Of a stretch of DNA of 64,000 nt, positions 37,223 to 50,700 are shown in pieces. A model generated the notes under the pieces. That model was given only the letters and a program-made list of their open reading frames with translations, was not told the DNA's origin and ran no database searches. Made by a program: the position numbers and the translations under genes. The number at the start of each line of letters is the position of its first letter. Position 1 is the stretch's first letter. This DNA comes from Luscinia megarhynchos. Taxonomy: Eukaryota; Chordata; Aves; Passeriformes; Turdidae. The stretch is taken from NCBI GenBank assembly GCA_034336665.1, contig CM067576.1:17132036-17196035 (forward strand), written 5' to 3'.

Positions 37223-40200
37223 TTGCTCTTCTCTCCCATCTCAGCTTGCTCATCACTCAGAACACGCTGCCTTCTGATCTGACTAAAGGCTTCCAAACTT
37301 GGTGCCTATTATTAGCTGCTTAAAGCAGTTTTTGGTGATTCAGACAAGTGTTCATGGCAGTGGAGCTGTAATTGTCAGTACACTGTGCTCTTCACAAGAC
37401 ACAAAACAGTGTCAGTAACGAGCTCCACACAGATTCCAGGCACCTCCCTGATGACATGATGTGACTAATAATCTAATATTGCTAATGACTAAGATGATGA
37501 AAATCCAGACATGCATCAAGGCTTTTACTTAAATATCAAGAATTAAAACGTTTATGCCACATCTATAAAAAACTTCACACAAAAAGCCACTTAAAAATGC
37601 TGTTGGAATTAAGACTTAAGTATCTGGAAAATAAAAGAACTCTATTGCTTTTCAGCTACCTCTGAAGACATCATGCCAACACCACCTAAACCCAACTGTT
37701 CTCACACTTCCTGACCTCTTTTACACATTTCCCTTTCCACAAAAGCTTCAGTTTCCAAAAGAAAAAGGAGCAGAGTAAACACAGGGTAGTTTCTACTGGA
37801 ATAAAATGCATATGAATATTTTCCAAACCCCAAACTCATTCACCTCCGAATTCCATCCCCTCCACATGTGCCTTGGCCCAGGTGTGCAGAGGAAGCCCTG
37901 TTCAGTCACACAGCAAGGTGACTGTCCCTGTGGCAGAAAAGCCTCTCCTCCACGAGTAGCAGCAAACCATGAGGATTTCCAAAGAGAAGAATTGTCTCCA
38001 GACAGCCCAATCCCTGCCAGATTTGTGAGGATTCAACCCTTCATCTCTCCCATCAGTTTTGCTGTCATGGCCCTGCTTGCCCATGTGCACTCACAATGAA
38101 ATCTGGACAGAAAGATTATCCTGAAGTCTCCTATTCCTCTTCCAACATCATTTTTAAACTCTACAGCATCCTACAGAGCCTTTCATACATTATTTGGTGC
38201 AGCATTAGAAGATTGGCCTCAAAAAATAACCCTACAAGAGCAGAAGTTATCCTATTAAAAGGTCACTTGCCTTTACTTATGTATGATGTATTAAATTTGT
38301 ATATCCAGTTTTGTTGAAAAATGTAGGAACATTTTTCTGCTGAGGCTTTCCTGCTTTTCTGATTATGAATGTAAGGAAAGCATGCTCTACGAGAAGAATT
38401 TCATTTATTTATGAATTAGTTGACTAATAAAATGAACTTACAAGGAAAGTGCATCAGCTGTTGAAGAGTGTCAGACTTTAGAGGGCACATTAGAGTTACA
38501 CTGGTCATTTATTGGAGACATTAGTTTTAAATTGCTGCCAAGGCTATCTATAGACAAATTACAGAAAACGTGCTTGTGCTTTGGAAGAGACATTTTGCTC
38601 AATTTGGTCTCCATTTTAAATGGGAAATAACTCTGTCTCTCTTCTCCAGACCACACTGCAAGGACATTTCCCTTGTAATACAAAATTACCTTAAAAATAA
38701 AAGCAATAAAAGACAAACCTGAGTTGGCAGATATTTTTCCCTGTGTAAATGAGAATACTGGAAAAATAGGTGCTGAGGTACCCTGGTAATGACCCTCATC
38801 TGGAAAATGCTGGGTTTTGAGATTTAATAAAATTCAGAAAAACACTCCAAGTCAATATCTGAGCTGGGTGCCAAGAGCTTGTCTTGCTCCCCAGGATTCA
38901 TCCCTGCCTGGCAGCACTGACTGACCCCTGTGCTGGCAGCCAGGAGGGGACAGCACTGCAAGGATGGGCAAAGCCACCTCCAAAGAGGTCTGGAAAATTC
39001 TGTGTGAGCTCTGGAAATCAGGGGGCTGACAGACACAAAGGATAATCTTGTCAGAGCAGATTTACTCCTGGATCTGCTGGATTCTTCCATTCCATGCTCT
39101 GTTTGCAATAAATGCTACCTGGCCATGCCCACAATGAACAGGGGACAGCTTTTTTCCCTTCACCGTGCCCCCAGTCCAAAACAAGATTTTCTTTGAAATC
39201 CAAGCTATGTTTTATCCACTTCACGTTTTATAAAAGCCTTTCACATGTAAAAAACCTGCAGCTACTGAGACTCTCCCAAGAACATACAGGCTGCAAGCCT
39301 GAGCAAATCAGGATAATTGCAAGAAAAATGTAGCAAGTGTGCAAGGCTTCAGGCTTTGGGAGAGGGGTATTTTTAGATTTTAGACTGAAGAACGACTCCA
39401 GGACATCAGGCTAGACAGTGAGGGCAATAGAAGGGGGGAATGTCAGAGCAAGAGGCTACAGAAAGCTTATGGAGCTGCAAGTGCCCAAATGTGATTCTTT
39501 CCAAGCAAATAAATTTGCCGTCTGCATCTGTTCATGGGTTTCACTGAAAATGAGAAAATCATCATTCCATATGCAAGATGCAACCCAGTGCATTAAAAAA
39601 AGGCACAGAACAGTCTTTTCAGATAACTTAAGGCAATTAGAAAAAAAAAATCAATGCTTATGAAACACCATTGAGAGCTTTTGCCTCCTTGGTCTTATCA
39701 ATATTTCTCATGGTAAGAAGAAGACTTTTAAATAAAATTTAAGTTGAGAAAAACATTTGACACAAGGGTAGTGGGTTTCAGAGGAAGGAGAGATCATTTG
39801 TTCCTTTTAAGGAATTACAAACTCCAAATATATCCTCCAAAATATTTTTCAGCAAGCAAACTGGAGGACTTTAACCTGGACTCTGTCCTTATTTACCTTT
39901 TACTTCCTAATTTCTTAACGTCTGAAAAACTTTTTCATTAAAACCACACAGAGTTACAGTGTCTCTCAGTGTAACCAGTGACAAATCCACAAACTAATTT
40001 TCACTTTTCTAAAGCATTCAGCAGTGTGGCAGAGGTTTCTGTTGAACGTGTCTGGCTTTTTCCCTCTGCAGGAGCATCCCCGGGGAGCAGCACAAGGCAG
40101 CTCAGCCTTGCAGTACTGGCAGGGACAAAGAGTGGTGCTCAGTGACATCACTGGGATGGGCACCACGCTGCAGGACAGCCCTGGCCCTCCTGGGGAGGAA

Positions 40201-42490
40201 CAGCCACTCCAAGGATGTCCTTCCTCAGCAGCAAAGCCAGGCTGGACAGCCAAGGCTACCTCACTCAGTGGGAAAAAACCATTGGAATGGAGTCAGCAGT
40301 TCACAGTCTGCAAATTGGGAGGACTTCTGTAGTTTACAAGTGAATTTAACTTTTTGTTAGGCTGGTTCACCAAATGCTGTCCTTTCTGTTGTTCTTGTGT
40401 GTTACATTGAAATTGGCTTCTCAATTCCTGAATTAAACTCCTTTAACCAAATCCAGCCAGAGTTAATGGTCTGTTAGCACAGAGCAATTTTGAAAGCTAT
40501 CTTTGAAACGTATTATTCAACTGAGACAAGGCTCATTCTACTCTTTTACTGTTACTCAGTTTTCAAAAGGCAGGATAAAAGGGTTAGGATTTTACTACGT
40601 GGGAAACAAATTAGATGGGAGCCCTTTGGGATGCTCTTGGGATGGGCTCTCTAGAAGACACAGACCCAGCAGGCAAATCAGCTTTTTGTGGTTATTGCAC
40701 CTTTTGGTCAAATTTGGCAGCCTGGACGTTAGGAACCACAAAAGCAGACAGTGCTGTGCTGCCAAGAAGGGAACATTTCAAAAGGAAATTACCCAAATCA
40801 TGTGCTTGCATCTCTTTATGGGTGCTTGGAGGGCCCATAAACAGCTCTGCACTGCAGGAGCAAGAACTCCCTGTGCTGAGGCAGGGCAGAGCCAGCACTG
40901 CTGCTCTTGTCTGGCCACAGTCTAGTATGAAAAACGAAATAAAGTAAATCTCTCTCATTATATATCTCTGGGGTTGGTTCACTGGCTCCTCCAGCTCACA
41001 GCCATGGGGGCAGTGACTCCCAGGGCAAACCCTGCCAGCAATGCAGTGGGGATGTGCTGAGCTCCCAGGGCACAGCAGCAGCTCCTGCACGTCCTGCCCG
41101 CTCGCAGCACGGAGGGAGGGAAGGGAAAGGAGGACATGAGCTCCCCTGTAGATCCAAAGCACAGCAGCCTGTCAGCCAGCCCATGCTGCAGCTCCACCCT
41201 CTGCTGCAGCTGTTTGGGCACATTGCTGCCCTGAGCTGCCCAGCAGCACCTGTGAGGGCAGTTCTGATAAACTCCCTACACACTCATTTCCCCAAAGCAG
41301 TCACTGCCCATCTCACTGGGCAGAACACCTCCAGCTCTGCTCTTACACAACCTTTGGCTATTTCTCTTGAGTTTCCTGCCCAAGAGCAGGATCATGAGGG
41401 AACTGGCAAACATCCTTCTCCATTCTGGCAGAGGCACAGGATATTTCAAGTGTAACCACCCCGACCCACCTTCCTGCAGAGTGAATCTGACCTCCCATAC
41501 AGTTCTGGTGGCTCTCCTGCCCCTGGGGACAGGGCTCTGCAGGAGCACTATTCCCGTCTGTCCAAGCTAAGTGTATACATGAATCCACCTCCATTCAGGG
41601 AAGAGCTTTATAAACCATCTACATCATGCTACTCTACAACTACAGATACATTTCAGACAGCAAAAGCAATAACCAAGCCTTCAAAAAGCTGTTGCAGCAG
41701 CATATCATTTCAGCAGAACCTTTTGATGTCAGTCAAAAATATTGCAGAATGTCTACTTTCAGGGGAATAGTCCTTGGAAGACAAGAGTCTGGCTGCACAG
41801 GGGCTCTGGAAAGCTCCTCTGCAGCCTGGCATGTGCACACCAGGTAGGGCCAGTGCCAGTGAGGATGGAACTGTGGCTGCTCTGGTGGGACACAGCTCCT
41901 GAGGGGACAGGGAGAAAGAGCTCACCTTGCAAGGGCAGGGGGCAAGCTCAGGGATAGAGCAGCACCATTATTCCTTTCTAATTATGCCAATAAATTCTAC
42001 ACAGCCACTGAGGAGGTAGCAGAATTCTGGCAGAACAGGCACTGCTATTGTTACACGATTCAACTTCTCCTGTAAACAAGCCCTAAAAATAATTTTCTAG
42101 ATAAATCAGGCTTGCAACATGAAGAAGGGAGGCTTTAGACCAAACCCACTTCAAAGTGTTCCCAAGGCTGTATCCTGCTGCCAAGGCAGGGCACAGCAGC
42201 CCTGCCTTCCTTCCACACGCTGCTTTGCAGAACAACGTCAGTTACTAAAAATTTAGATTAGAATAACTTTGCAGCTCTAGGAGGACAGCAATGATGCTGA
42301 AACATGACAAGTCAAGAGAGAAAAATGGATGCCTTCAAGGAATTAAAAGATTTTCATTGCTTAGACAGCAGCTCTAAAGAGCTGGACAAACCTCCTGCAC
42401 CCTGGACTATAGGGCAGCTGCAAAGTGCACTCAGGACCTACAAAAATACATTGTACAGGTCAGAAGCTGCTTTTGCTGATGTCTGATGGG

Positions 42491-42559
42491 TCTTATTCTT
42501 ATTCTTATTCTTATTCTTATTCTTATTCTTATTCTTATTCTTATTCTTATTCTTATTCT
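42491..42559. repeat. (TTATTC)n microsatellite
   Basis: About 11.5 near-perfect copies of a 6-bp unit. The plus frame through it reads Leu-Ile repeats and is not a gene. Confidence 0.97.
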
Positions 42560-43019
42560 ATTTAAATCTGCCCAGCTGTGTGAGCATTCCCCACAAGCCT
42601 TGGAGACACACGGACTCCATTATCAAATACAGACACACAAGTGGCCTGGGACTGTTCCCTGGGAGCTGCTGAGGTTAAGCACAACCAGCCAGAGCCTCAA
42701 AGCACAGAAGAGCACAGGAGGAGTTTTTGAAGCTCATTCCTAGTGGCATGTTTCCCCAACAATACCTACAGCTGTTTGTTTGTGCCACTCAGCATCAGCT
42801 GGCACAGAGGTCTCACCAAGGTGGTGCAGGGGGCTGGGAATCCCGAGGTGGATCCATGACCAGGGACAGGCTCTGGGGCTGCTCTCTGCACACACCACCC
42901 ATGGGAACCTGCTTCCCTCAGCAGGGCACTAACAACCCTGAAAGCAACTCCCTGGCAGGAGGGGCAGCCAGGGGAGGCTCAGTCTCTTCTCCCAAGTAAC
43001 GAGGAACAGCCTCAGGCTG

Positions 43020-43240
43020 GGCCAGGGGAGCTCAGGGGAACAGCAGCAGGAATTTCCCCATGGAAAGGGAGCTCAGGGATTGGAACTGCCCAGGGAGGGT
43101 TGCAGTGCCCATCCTGGGGGTGCCCAAGGAATTCCTGGAGGTGGCACTGAGAGCTCTGGGCTGGGACAAGGTGGGGATGGGCACAGCTGGGACTGGATGG
43201 GCTGGGAGAGCTTTTCCAGTCTCAGTGATTCCTGATTCCA
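43020..43240 (+). mobile_element. CR1-like LINE 3' fragment, divergent
   Basis: The order of motifs matches CR1: GGAATTTCCCCATGGAAAGG, GGGATTGGAACTGCCCAGGG, AGGAATTCCTGGAGGTGGCA, and a tail GAGCTTTTCCAGTCTCAGTG followed by ATTCCTGATTCC. It is more diverged than the 36850 copy, so probably from an older subfamily. Confidence 0.8.
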
Positions 43241-43792
43241 GTTCAGACAGGCTGGTCCCAGTTAATCTGGTTTTCTCCCCAGTCAAAGCTCTGCAGTTCA
43301 CCAGCTGCAGAGCCTTTGGGTTTTCCTCACAGAGGGTGGCAGGGGTCAGTTGTGCTGTCACCCCAAGTGCTCTGTTTGCTCTTTACACACACACAAGCAG
43401 CTCTTCATTCTGAAAGCCTTCACACAGAAAGCCTATTTGTATTTGTGGGATTTTACTGGAAAGAAAAACCCTCCAGGCTTCAAAGTTATGGGTCAAACCA
43501 GCAGGACAATCTCCCTTACTCCAAATGACCACCTCCACGTAACAAAACCTTTATCATATACTCACATTGTAATATCCACAACTACATGGGTTATTTAGCA
43601 GCTCCTTTTGATAAGCTTACATTTTCAATTATTTAAATATTAAATCGTGTTTAAAGTTAATACAAATAAAATTTTAAAAGGAAATTTATTACAGAATTTG
43701 CTTTATGCTTCAACAGAATTGAAAAACCTGTTTTGCCTAGTCTTGCCTTAATTTAACTAGCAACAATTAAATTTTAATTTGTACCATCTTAC

Positions 43793-43945
43793 CTCAATCA
43801 ATTTGTTGGCATGTTCACGGAAAACCTGGGCATATTCTTTAACTTCTTTCTCATTCCCATTCTTGGCAGCTTCAATCAATACTAAAAGAGGAACATTTGT
43901 TTCCAGAAAAGAGTCTGAAACATGGTCCATAACAGCTTTGCGAAG
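43793..43945 (-). CDS. CTNNA1: CTNNA1 exon 9, alpha-E-catenin residues 382-432
   Basis: The exon is 153 bp (51 codons), phase 0 at both ends, from LRKAVMDHVS to EHANKLIE. The acceptor is TTATTTTAG before CTTCGC and the donor is GAG followed by GTAAGA. It encodes the helices linking MI to MII, including VPLLVLIEAAKNGNEKEVKEY. It is identical to the human segment as far as I can recall. AT-rich third positions (for example TTG ATT GAG) contrast with the GC-rich exons 12 and 13 of the same gene. Confidence 0.97.
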
Positions 43946-44703
43946 CTAAAATAAAAATAAAAGAATGAGTTATTCCTCAGTAGTGTTCCACTGCTGTTTC
44001 CCTCTTTCTGTATTAATACGTAAAGCTTAAACTGCTTTTGTCATTGATCCTTTTTCCTTTGTGTGACCAAGGCTTTCCCTGCACAAAATCTTGTCTACAC
44101 ACTTCTTGCTTCAATTTAAATTAAATCTCCTTAAAAAATGGATTAGTTATAGAAGTGCAAGTCACCAGTTTGGCCACAAATATTGATTTAGCAGCTCATA
44201 TTGGTTTTGTCTGAGTAAATTTGCTGCTTTCCCTCAGCTGATTAAACAACACACTGATTTAACTTTTTTATTTTTCTGCTAGAATAAAAACATTTTTCAA
44301 CAAACCTGATCCATATTCTCACTTACTCAAAAATGAGAATATATTGCTTTAAAACAGACAAAAGGCTGATGCTACATAAATACAGCTCTCAAATAAAACA
44401 GGTTGAGATGAACACCACCAGAATTATAAAATATCACTGATTATCTCAGAAGTCCATCAAGTGGAAGTTGTTTTTTGGGGGGTTTTGGTTGGGTTTTTCA
44501 ATCTCTCTTGCTATGAGGATGATTAAGACTCCAACACCTGTATCACACAGGGAATTAACAGGGAATTACATTTCCAACCCACGCTTCCCACTGGAAGCTT
44601 CTGGCTTTTAACTCACTGAAGACAGGCCAGCAAACCCAGTGCCAGCAGAAAGAAATGCCCAGACTGGTTTGTCTGGCCAGCAGCCCCTGTGCCCACTGCT
44701 CAC
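43946..44703 (-). other. CTNNA1: CTNNA1 intron 8
   Basis: A short intron (758 bp), AT-rich, with donor GTGAGC and acceptor TTATTTTAG. No repeat family or additional exon is recognised. Confidence 0.92.
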
Positions 44704-44784
44704 CTGCCTGCGCAGGTCCCTGGTCTTCTTGGTCATTTTATCAATGGCAGAGTTCAGGGCATCACTCCTCTCCTTGCGGCCAGC
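44704..44784 (-). CDS. CTNNA1: CTNNA1 exon 8, alpha-E-catenin residues 355-381
   Basis: The exon is 81 bp (27 codons), phase 0 at both ends, from AGRKERSDAL to TRDLRRQ. The acceptor is TGTTTTTCAG before GCTGGC and the donor is CAGGCAG followed by GTGAGC. It encodes the end of MI, immediately after the vinculin-binding helix region in the preceding exon, which lies off the right edge. Met371 is present; a human N-terminally truncated isoform lacking residues 1-370 would start at this position. It is the first CTNNA1 exon after the intron hosting LRRTM2, so transcripts starting near the LRRTM2 promoter on the minus strand would splice here first. Confidence 0.97.
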
Positions 44785-47700
44785 CTGAAAAACAGCAGGC
44801 AAAGAGTCATCAGGTATTCAGGGTCTGGAAGTCAAACCTGTTGTTATTCATCCCCAATATATGGTAACGCTCTTTTTCCATTTTTGAGCTCTGTGAAGTG
44901 ACTCTGCACGCTGGCAGCAGAGTCTCCACCTCCCCAATAGAGCAGTCGCTGCTCCCTCCATACCCCAGCCCAGGGATCACACAGCACTGCCCCTGAGCAG
45001 GCAGTCAAAAGCCCAGAATCAAAAGCCAAATCCTTATAAACCATTTGTTGGGTAAGAAATTCAACATTTCAAGTGAGTCTCAGGCCCACCCATGGGGAGC
45101 CGCCAAGGTTTGATCCAGCACATTGTGCCTGAGCCCTGTTGTTAGAGAGGCCAAAGGGCCAGGCAGCAGGGGCAGCTTCCCTTTTCCATCAGGGCTTCCT
45201 TTTCCACGGAGTCAAAAATATCCTCCTTCACATCAAATTAAGAGCCAGATAGGACAGTGGTGGTGGTCTGGTTTTGCTGGGAGATTGTTCTCTTTATATA
45301 GCTTATATTAGGGTTTCAAAACACACTTTATTCAACCACAATCCAATTTCTGAAGTCCTAAGCCACAATCAATATAATTATCCAGTTGAGAAGAAAAACC
45401 ATTTAGCAGTGCTGCAGTGAGGGTATGCCAGGTATCAATTCTCCAGGTGACAGGCTGGTGTGAAATATCTGGATGAACAGCCTTGAATCTAAAACATCAA
45501 GTCCACTCTACAGCAGAAATAAAAAATGGGGGTGAGGGAGTCAGGATGTTGTAATGTCATTAGAGTGTAATGAATTATTGAAGATTTGTCACTGCCATGA
45601 TCAAGTTATTTGATTCTCATCACAAAAGGTAACTGAAAAGTGACTGGAGCTGAACCCAGGAGCTCGTTGTGACACCACCAAGCCTTCAGCACCCTGGCAC
45701 TGGCCCCTGCTTTGCTCTACATTCAAAAATCAAAGCTGAAGGCTCTAAATAAAGTGAAGATTAATGCACTGATTTACCCAACACTTTGCTGTTGCCCTGC
45801 TCAGGGGATGTGACAGACAAGGCTCCCTGAGCAATGGCTCTGTCCCTGGCACGCTGGTGGCAGCAGGCAGGGCTGGCACCTGCAGGGGACAGGGGACAGT
45901 GACCCCAGAATCTGCCACCAGACACTGCCCCAGCCCCAAGCTCCCAGACACCAACCTGCAGGGGCAGCTGCTTCCCCCATGATGTTTCACCCCTCCTTAC
46001 CCACGGTAATGTGACCATTCCACTGAACCCACAGCATACTCCCCACACACTGGGGTTTTTTCCCAGGAATATGTTTGGATCTAAGATATGTGCTCATCTA
46101 TTATGCAGAAAGCCAAACATTCAGCTGTTCCAAGAAGTGCCATTTCACTTCTCCCCGGGTGCTCCCACATTACCATTTTAACAAGAAGCAGGAGCAGGGA
46201 TTTGAGGCGAGGCACCCATCAATTCCACTTTGCTGTCCCTGGCTTCACAGCCCACCACAGCCTCGGTGCACAGCACCAGATGCCTTTTGGATGAGAGGAA
46301 AACCAAGAGATGGCTTCCACTAATGGACCACTATGCAAAGCACCCCAAAAAGCACATTACAGCCTGAGCAGCACTGATTTCTCACTGCTGATCCGTTCCT
46401 ATGAAACCACACCACGTCCTAGCACAGAAGGAGCTGGAGAACCCAACCCCACTCGATTTTAGGAAGGCAGCTCCAGTTTATTTCCACCTTGTTGGCATAC
46501 AGAAGTTTGAGTGCAGAAGCTTGTCAAAGTCATGACCAGAATTTCCCTCAGAAGGCTGCAGGTAAAGCACCCTGCTAATTTAGCACATGGAGTCACTAAT
46601 TGGGTTCATTCATTAGGGCTGAGTGGGGGCAGAGCAGGACAGACCCAGGACACCTCGGTGGCTCCAGACACCCTGCTGCCAGTGACACCTTAAACATCAC
46701 AGCCAATTCCAGCCAAGGTCCTGGAGAAAACACAGTCAAGTTTTGCCCACCTGAAGTTTCCTGACCTTTTTTTTCCCTGCATAATAAACACTGTGGTGTC
46801 AGCCAGAGCCCAGTAGGACCTGGTGGGACACATGAGGACCTGCACAGCCCGTGGGAGCATGAACCCCCCCGGGCACAGAACCACCCTGAGGGTCACCCCT
46901 GCCCACAGCACTGGCACTATGGCCAGGCTCCCACCAATTTTACCCATTGGTTCCATCCTACAGTCCCAAAGTTTGAGCTGGGCTCCCTCTCTCAAGTAAC
47001 AAATCATGTTTTAAAGGCTCCAAGCACCAGTTTAGCTCTTCTGGGTAATTTGTCCCATTAATCAATTAGTCTGAGCATTAAAAACTGGTCCTCGTGTCTG
47101 GTGTGAGCCTTCACTGAGGAGCCAGCTAATGATCCAGCAGCACCAGGCAGCCCTGCATCCATGGGACTGGGAGGACTCACAAGAGTGAAGCCCAAATATT
47201 CAGATTTCTGACAGGATTTTTAGATATTCAGCACAAAACTCTGCTGAGGGAATCACAAAGCTTGCAGCCAGCGAGCAGCTAATAGATTCAGTAGATTTAA
47301 TAGGGTCATGATGACCATGTCAGTCATTCTGCAGTGTGATATCCCAACTCTGACCGGTATCATGGATAATAAATTTAGCCACGGTGCAAATTTACTTTAA
47401 ATTAAATCAGATCTTTATCAAAGAGGATAGAACTGATGTCAAAAATCGCTCGCTTCCCCCACCCCCTTCATCTCTGCTCCTCCCCCACCACTGCTGCCCC
47501 TCTTGCAAGCACCACAAACATTCCCTGTCACATCCCTGCAGTCCCAGCTCACACCACCATCCCCAGCAGGGCTTGTTTCAATGCTCAAAGCAAAGAAAGG
47601 GGATTTATACACAGGGAGAGGAGCAGAATCCCCATTTCTGTCACAAAGCCTTCCTGCTCTAGGTGTGCTATCTGAGCTCTGACAAGCAAAACACAGACCC

Positions 47701-50700
47701 AAGCTCTTCCTACAGCAATGGAGGTTCAAATCTAATCCTGACTGATTTATAGAGGTACAGGAGCATGGTGGTGGTGGTGCATTCCACCAGGATCAGCAGA
47801 GCATGTGCTGTAACCAGCCACTCAGAGATATGTTTTTTGTAGCTGAATATCCCAAATATCTGCTGTTAATCTTAAAGACTCATCATCAGTTTGGGTTAAG
47901 CTGAGCCCACAGAGGTATTGAGAGAGAAATGTCTCCTGTTCAGCACCATCCCTGCAGAGCCCAGCCTGCCCCCTCCTAAATCAGCACCCAGATGTGAGCC
48001 AGATGTGCCACTGCTGAGAGCCACCACTGCCCCACCTGCCACCACACAATCACCCAAAAAGAATGCTTGGCAGAGAGGTTTCTGCTTCAGGTGCCTGTGA
48101 ATTTACTTCTGGGCTGTCAGTACAACAGGTTAATGATGGGGGCTGAATGAGTGGCAGGTGAATGCTTGGCACACCTCAGGCACTTCCTGAGGCTGTCACT
48201 GTGCCACCTCTGAGCCCTGCTGCCAGGGGACAGGGGACAGCAGTGCTCAGCTGCATTGTGCCCCATGCCTGGCTTTGCTTTGCCACCCAGCCTAATTCCC
48301 TGTCTACAGAGGACAGCCACGTCCAGCCCTCCATCACTGTGACAGCAGGGCTGCCAACAAACTCCAGACAGAACAGGGCTGATTCCAGGCCAGGCAGAGT
48401 GAGCACTGATGTGTGACCCACACCAATTCCAGCTGTGTTTTCACATCCAAGAGTGGAGGAAGCAGAACTGTGCCCTGGTTTGCTGCAGGAAGGAGTCTCC
48501 CACAGCCACCCACAGCTCAGCACAGCAAATGGGCTGCATGGCATGCTCCAGGGCTCAGCAAGAACCTGAGGGACAATAAAGCTGCCTGCACTGTTCTCCT
48601 GGCCAGCTGGCCATGCCACAGCCCTGCCAGGCTGCAGCACGGGCAGGGGAAGGCTGGCTCTGCACTCACCCTGGTACAAAGAGGAATTACAGTGTGCAGC
48701 CAGGGCCAGGTGCAGAGAACTGCTGGATAAGGAGGTGACAGCCACCACGCTGTGCCACCATGCTGTGCCACCACATGTTCCCTTTGCTCCCATGAAGACA
48801 AGAACACCCAACCATCAGTGCCCATCCCTCCCACTGCCCTCCCCAAGGCACTCTGCAGCTGCCTGAAGCCCTGGGCACATCTCTGACGTGTCTTTGTCCC
48901 AGGTGCCTCCTCCCAGGGCTCAGTGACAGAGCACACACGGTGACACTCCAGCCACATGTGCCTGCTCACCTCCTGCCTCTCAGCCCTGTGACACAGCACT
49001 AACACAACCTCCTGGCCAAAACCAGCAAAGCCTCCCGTGGTGCCCGAGGTGCTGACGCCTCCCAGTCCCTCCCTGCAGGCAGAGCGGTGAGCTGGCTCTG
49101 GGCAGTGCCACACCTGCACATCCCAGCTGCTGCAGGCACACCCTCCAGGCCCCCAGCACAGCAAAGGCACACAGCCCCCACGTCTCCACCCAGCAAAATT
49201 AGCTTGTATGTGTTCTTAATACACTAGGAAGGCTTCCACAAGATGTCAGCCTAACTAAATGACAGCGCTCGCCTCAGGGTGCAATTCTGCTTTGCCAGCG
49301 CCTGGCTTCAGCAGGAAAACCAGTTGTGCTGCTGCTCCAGCACTGGGGTAGGTGAGAAGCCCCCAAAAGGGTTATCTGGTCCTCCCGAATTCATTCCTGC
49401 CAATTTCCCTGTCCACGCTGCATGTGAGGGCTCAGGCTGCCATAAAGCTCCTGCTGTGGCAGAAGTGCCAGGTGCACCAGACACGGTTTTCCATGCTGGG
49501 CACTGAGTTTCCAGGCTCAGAAGAAGTGCATTTCTGTGAGCTTTCTGGGGGTTTATTCCCAGCCTGTTGCACCTTGATACCCCAGGCAGCTCCCAAGGAA
49601 CAATGTGAATGTTGCTGCAGCGTTCCAGACTTCGGAGACTGAGATGCACACTTGTGGTAATAACTGTTATTTCACAGCAAGTGCACATAAAAACATGTTT
49701 TGCTAAGAAAAGCGCCCATAAAGTTCGAGTTAACAGTTTCCTAAACAGGAAACTCGCTGGCAAGGTGCTAAATAGCCCTTGTTTGGTTAAGGGCCAAAGA
49801 ATGGAGAGCTTCAGAAAAGGAGCAACTCACCGTGTTTGAACATTAACTCTTAACTCTGTGCCAAATTACACAATCCTTACGTGGGAGGAACCTATCAGCA
49901 GATATTGATGCAAAAAAGCAAAATGTTTCCAACAATACCTAATTTCAGTCTCCTGGTAAGAAGGTAAGAGGCAGCCCTGGGGAGAGCTAACAGTTGACCT
50001 CAAATTATACCCTTTGGAAAGCTGCTGTTAAATGTTATGGTAACATATTGAAATGTTATTACAATTCAAAGCAGCACCTGGGATCAGGGTGTCGCACAGA
50101 GCTGCTCCAAGAACTGCAGAGCCACGGTTCTGCCGGACAGCTGGAGCTGAGCCTGAGCTCTTCCTACACCCAACATTAAACAAGGAGAATCTCTTTCAAT
50201 AGGTTTATGTCATTTCTTTGTATGTATTTCTTTCACACTGGAGAAAATGTGGAAACATTCACTATGGCAGAACAATTTAAGGAATTTATCTAAGGTTTCC
50301 TAATTTGCTTAATCATTCAAGACAGTTACTCTCCTGATGGGTTCAGGGGAGGGTTTATTTGCTTTGCTTTAGCGTTTTTTGAGTTTTTTAAGGTTTTATT
50401 CTTGTGTGTTCACCTTCTCCATCCCTTTACTTTCCACTCAGTGCTCCCCTTGAGTCTGCCCATCCCAGAAAGGGAGCACCAGAGGCAGAGTCCCCATTCC
50501 ACCACAGGACAGCCAAGGGAGAAGCAGGCAGAGAACAGCAGCTCTTGGTTTAAGGAAGGACCTCCAAGGAACCAAAGCAAGGAATCAACACACAATAAAG
50601 ATAAACGGCCATTTTATTTTAAACCCTTCTTCTGACACAATTCAATCCATCTTGCTCCATCATCATGGGAAATTTGTTATTCTTGGCTCATTCCAGATCT

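Larger units (their letters stand above)
24430..43792 (-). other. CTNNA1: CTNNA1 intron 9
   Basis: The intron is 19363 bp, the longest complete intron in the window, with donor GAG followed by GTAAGA and acceptor GACACAG. It holds a 23-bp minisatellite (28985-32935), at least six CR1 fragments, an A34 tract, a (TTATTC)n tract and stretches of unique sequence (25.2-28.9 kb, 33.9-35.5 kb, 37.2-42.4 kb). No exon-like segment or RNA gene is recognised in the unique parts. Confidence 0.85.

Noticed and set aside
1281..44784. Assignment of the exons to CTNNA2 or CTNNA3
   Set aside because: The sequence matches alpha-E-catenin in the linker and actin-binding region (LPQEQKAKIAEQV, ending TIADH), and the nested gene is LRRTM2, not LRRTM1 or LRRTM3.
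48176..49170. Two overlapping minus-strand frames of 211 and 217 codons in intron 7
   Set aside because: They overlap in different phases, are Trp/Cys/Gly-rich as expected for non-coding GC-rich DNA, and show no domain.
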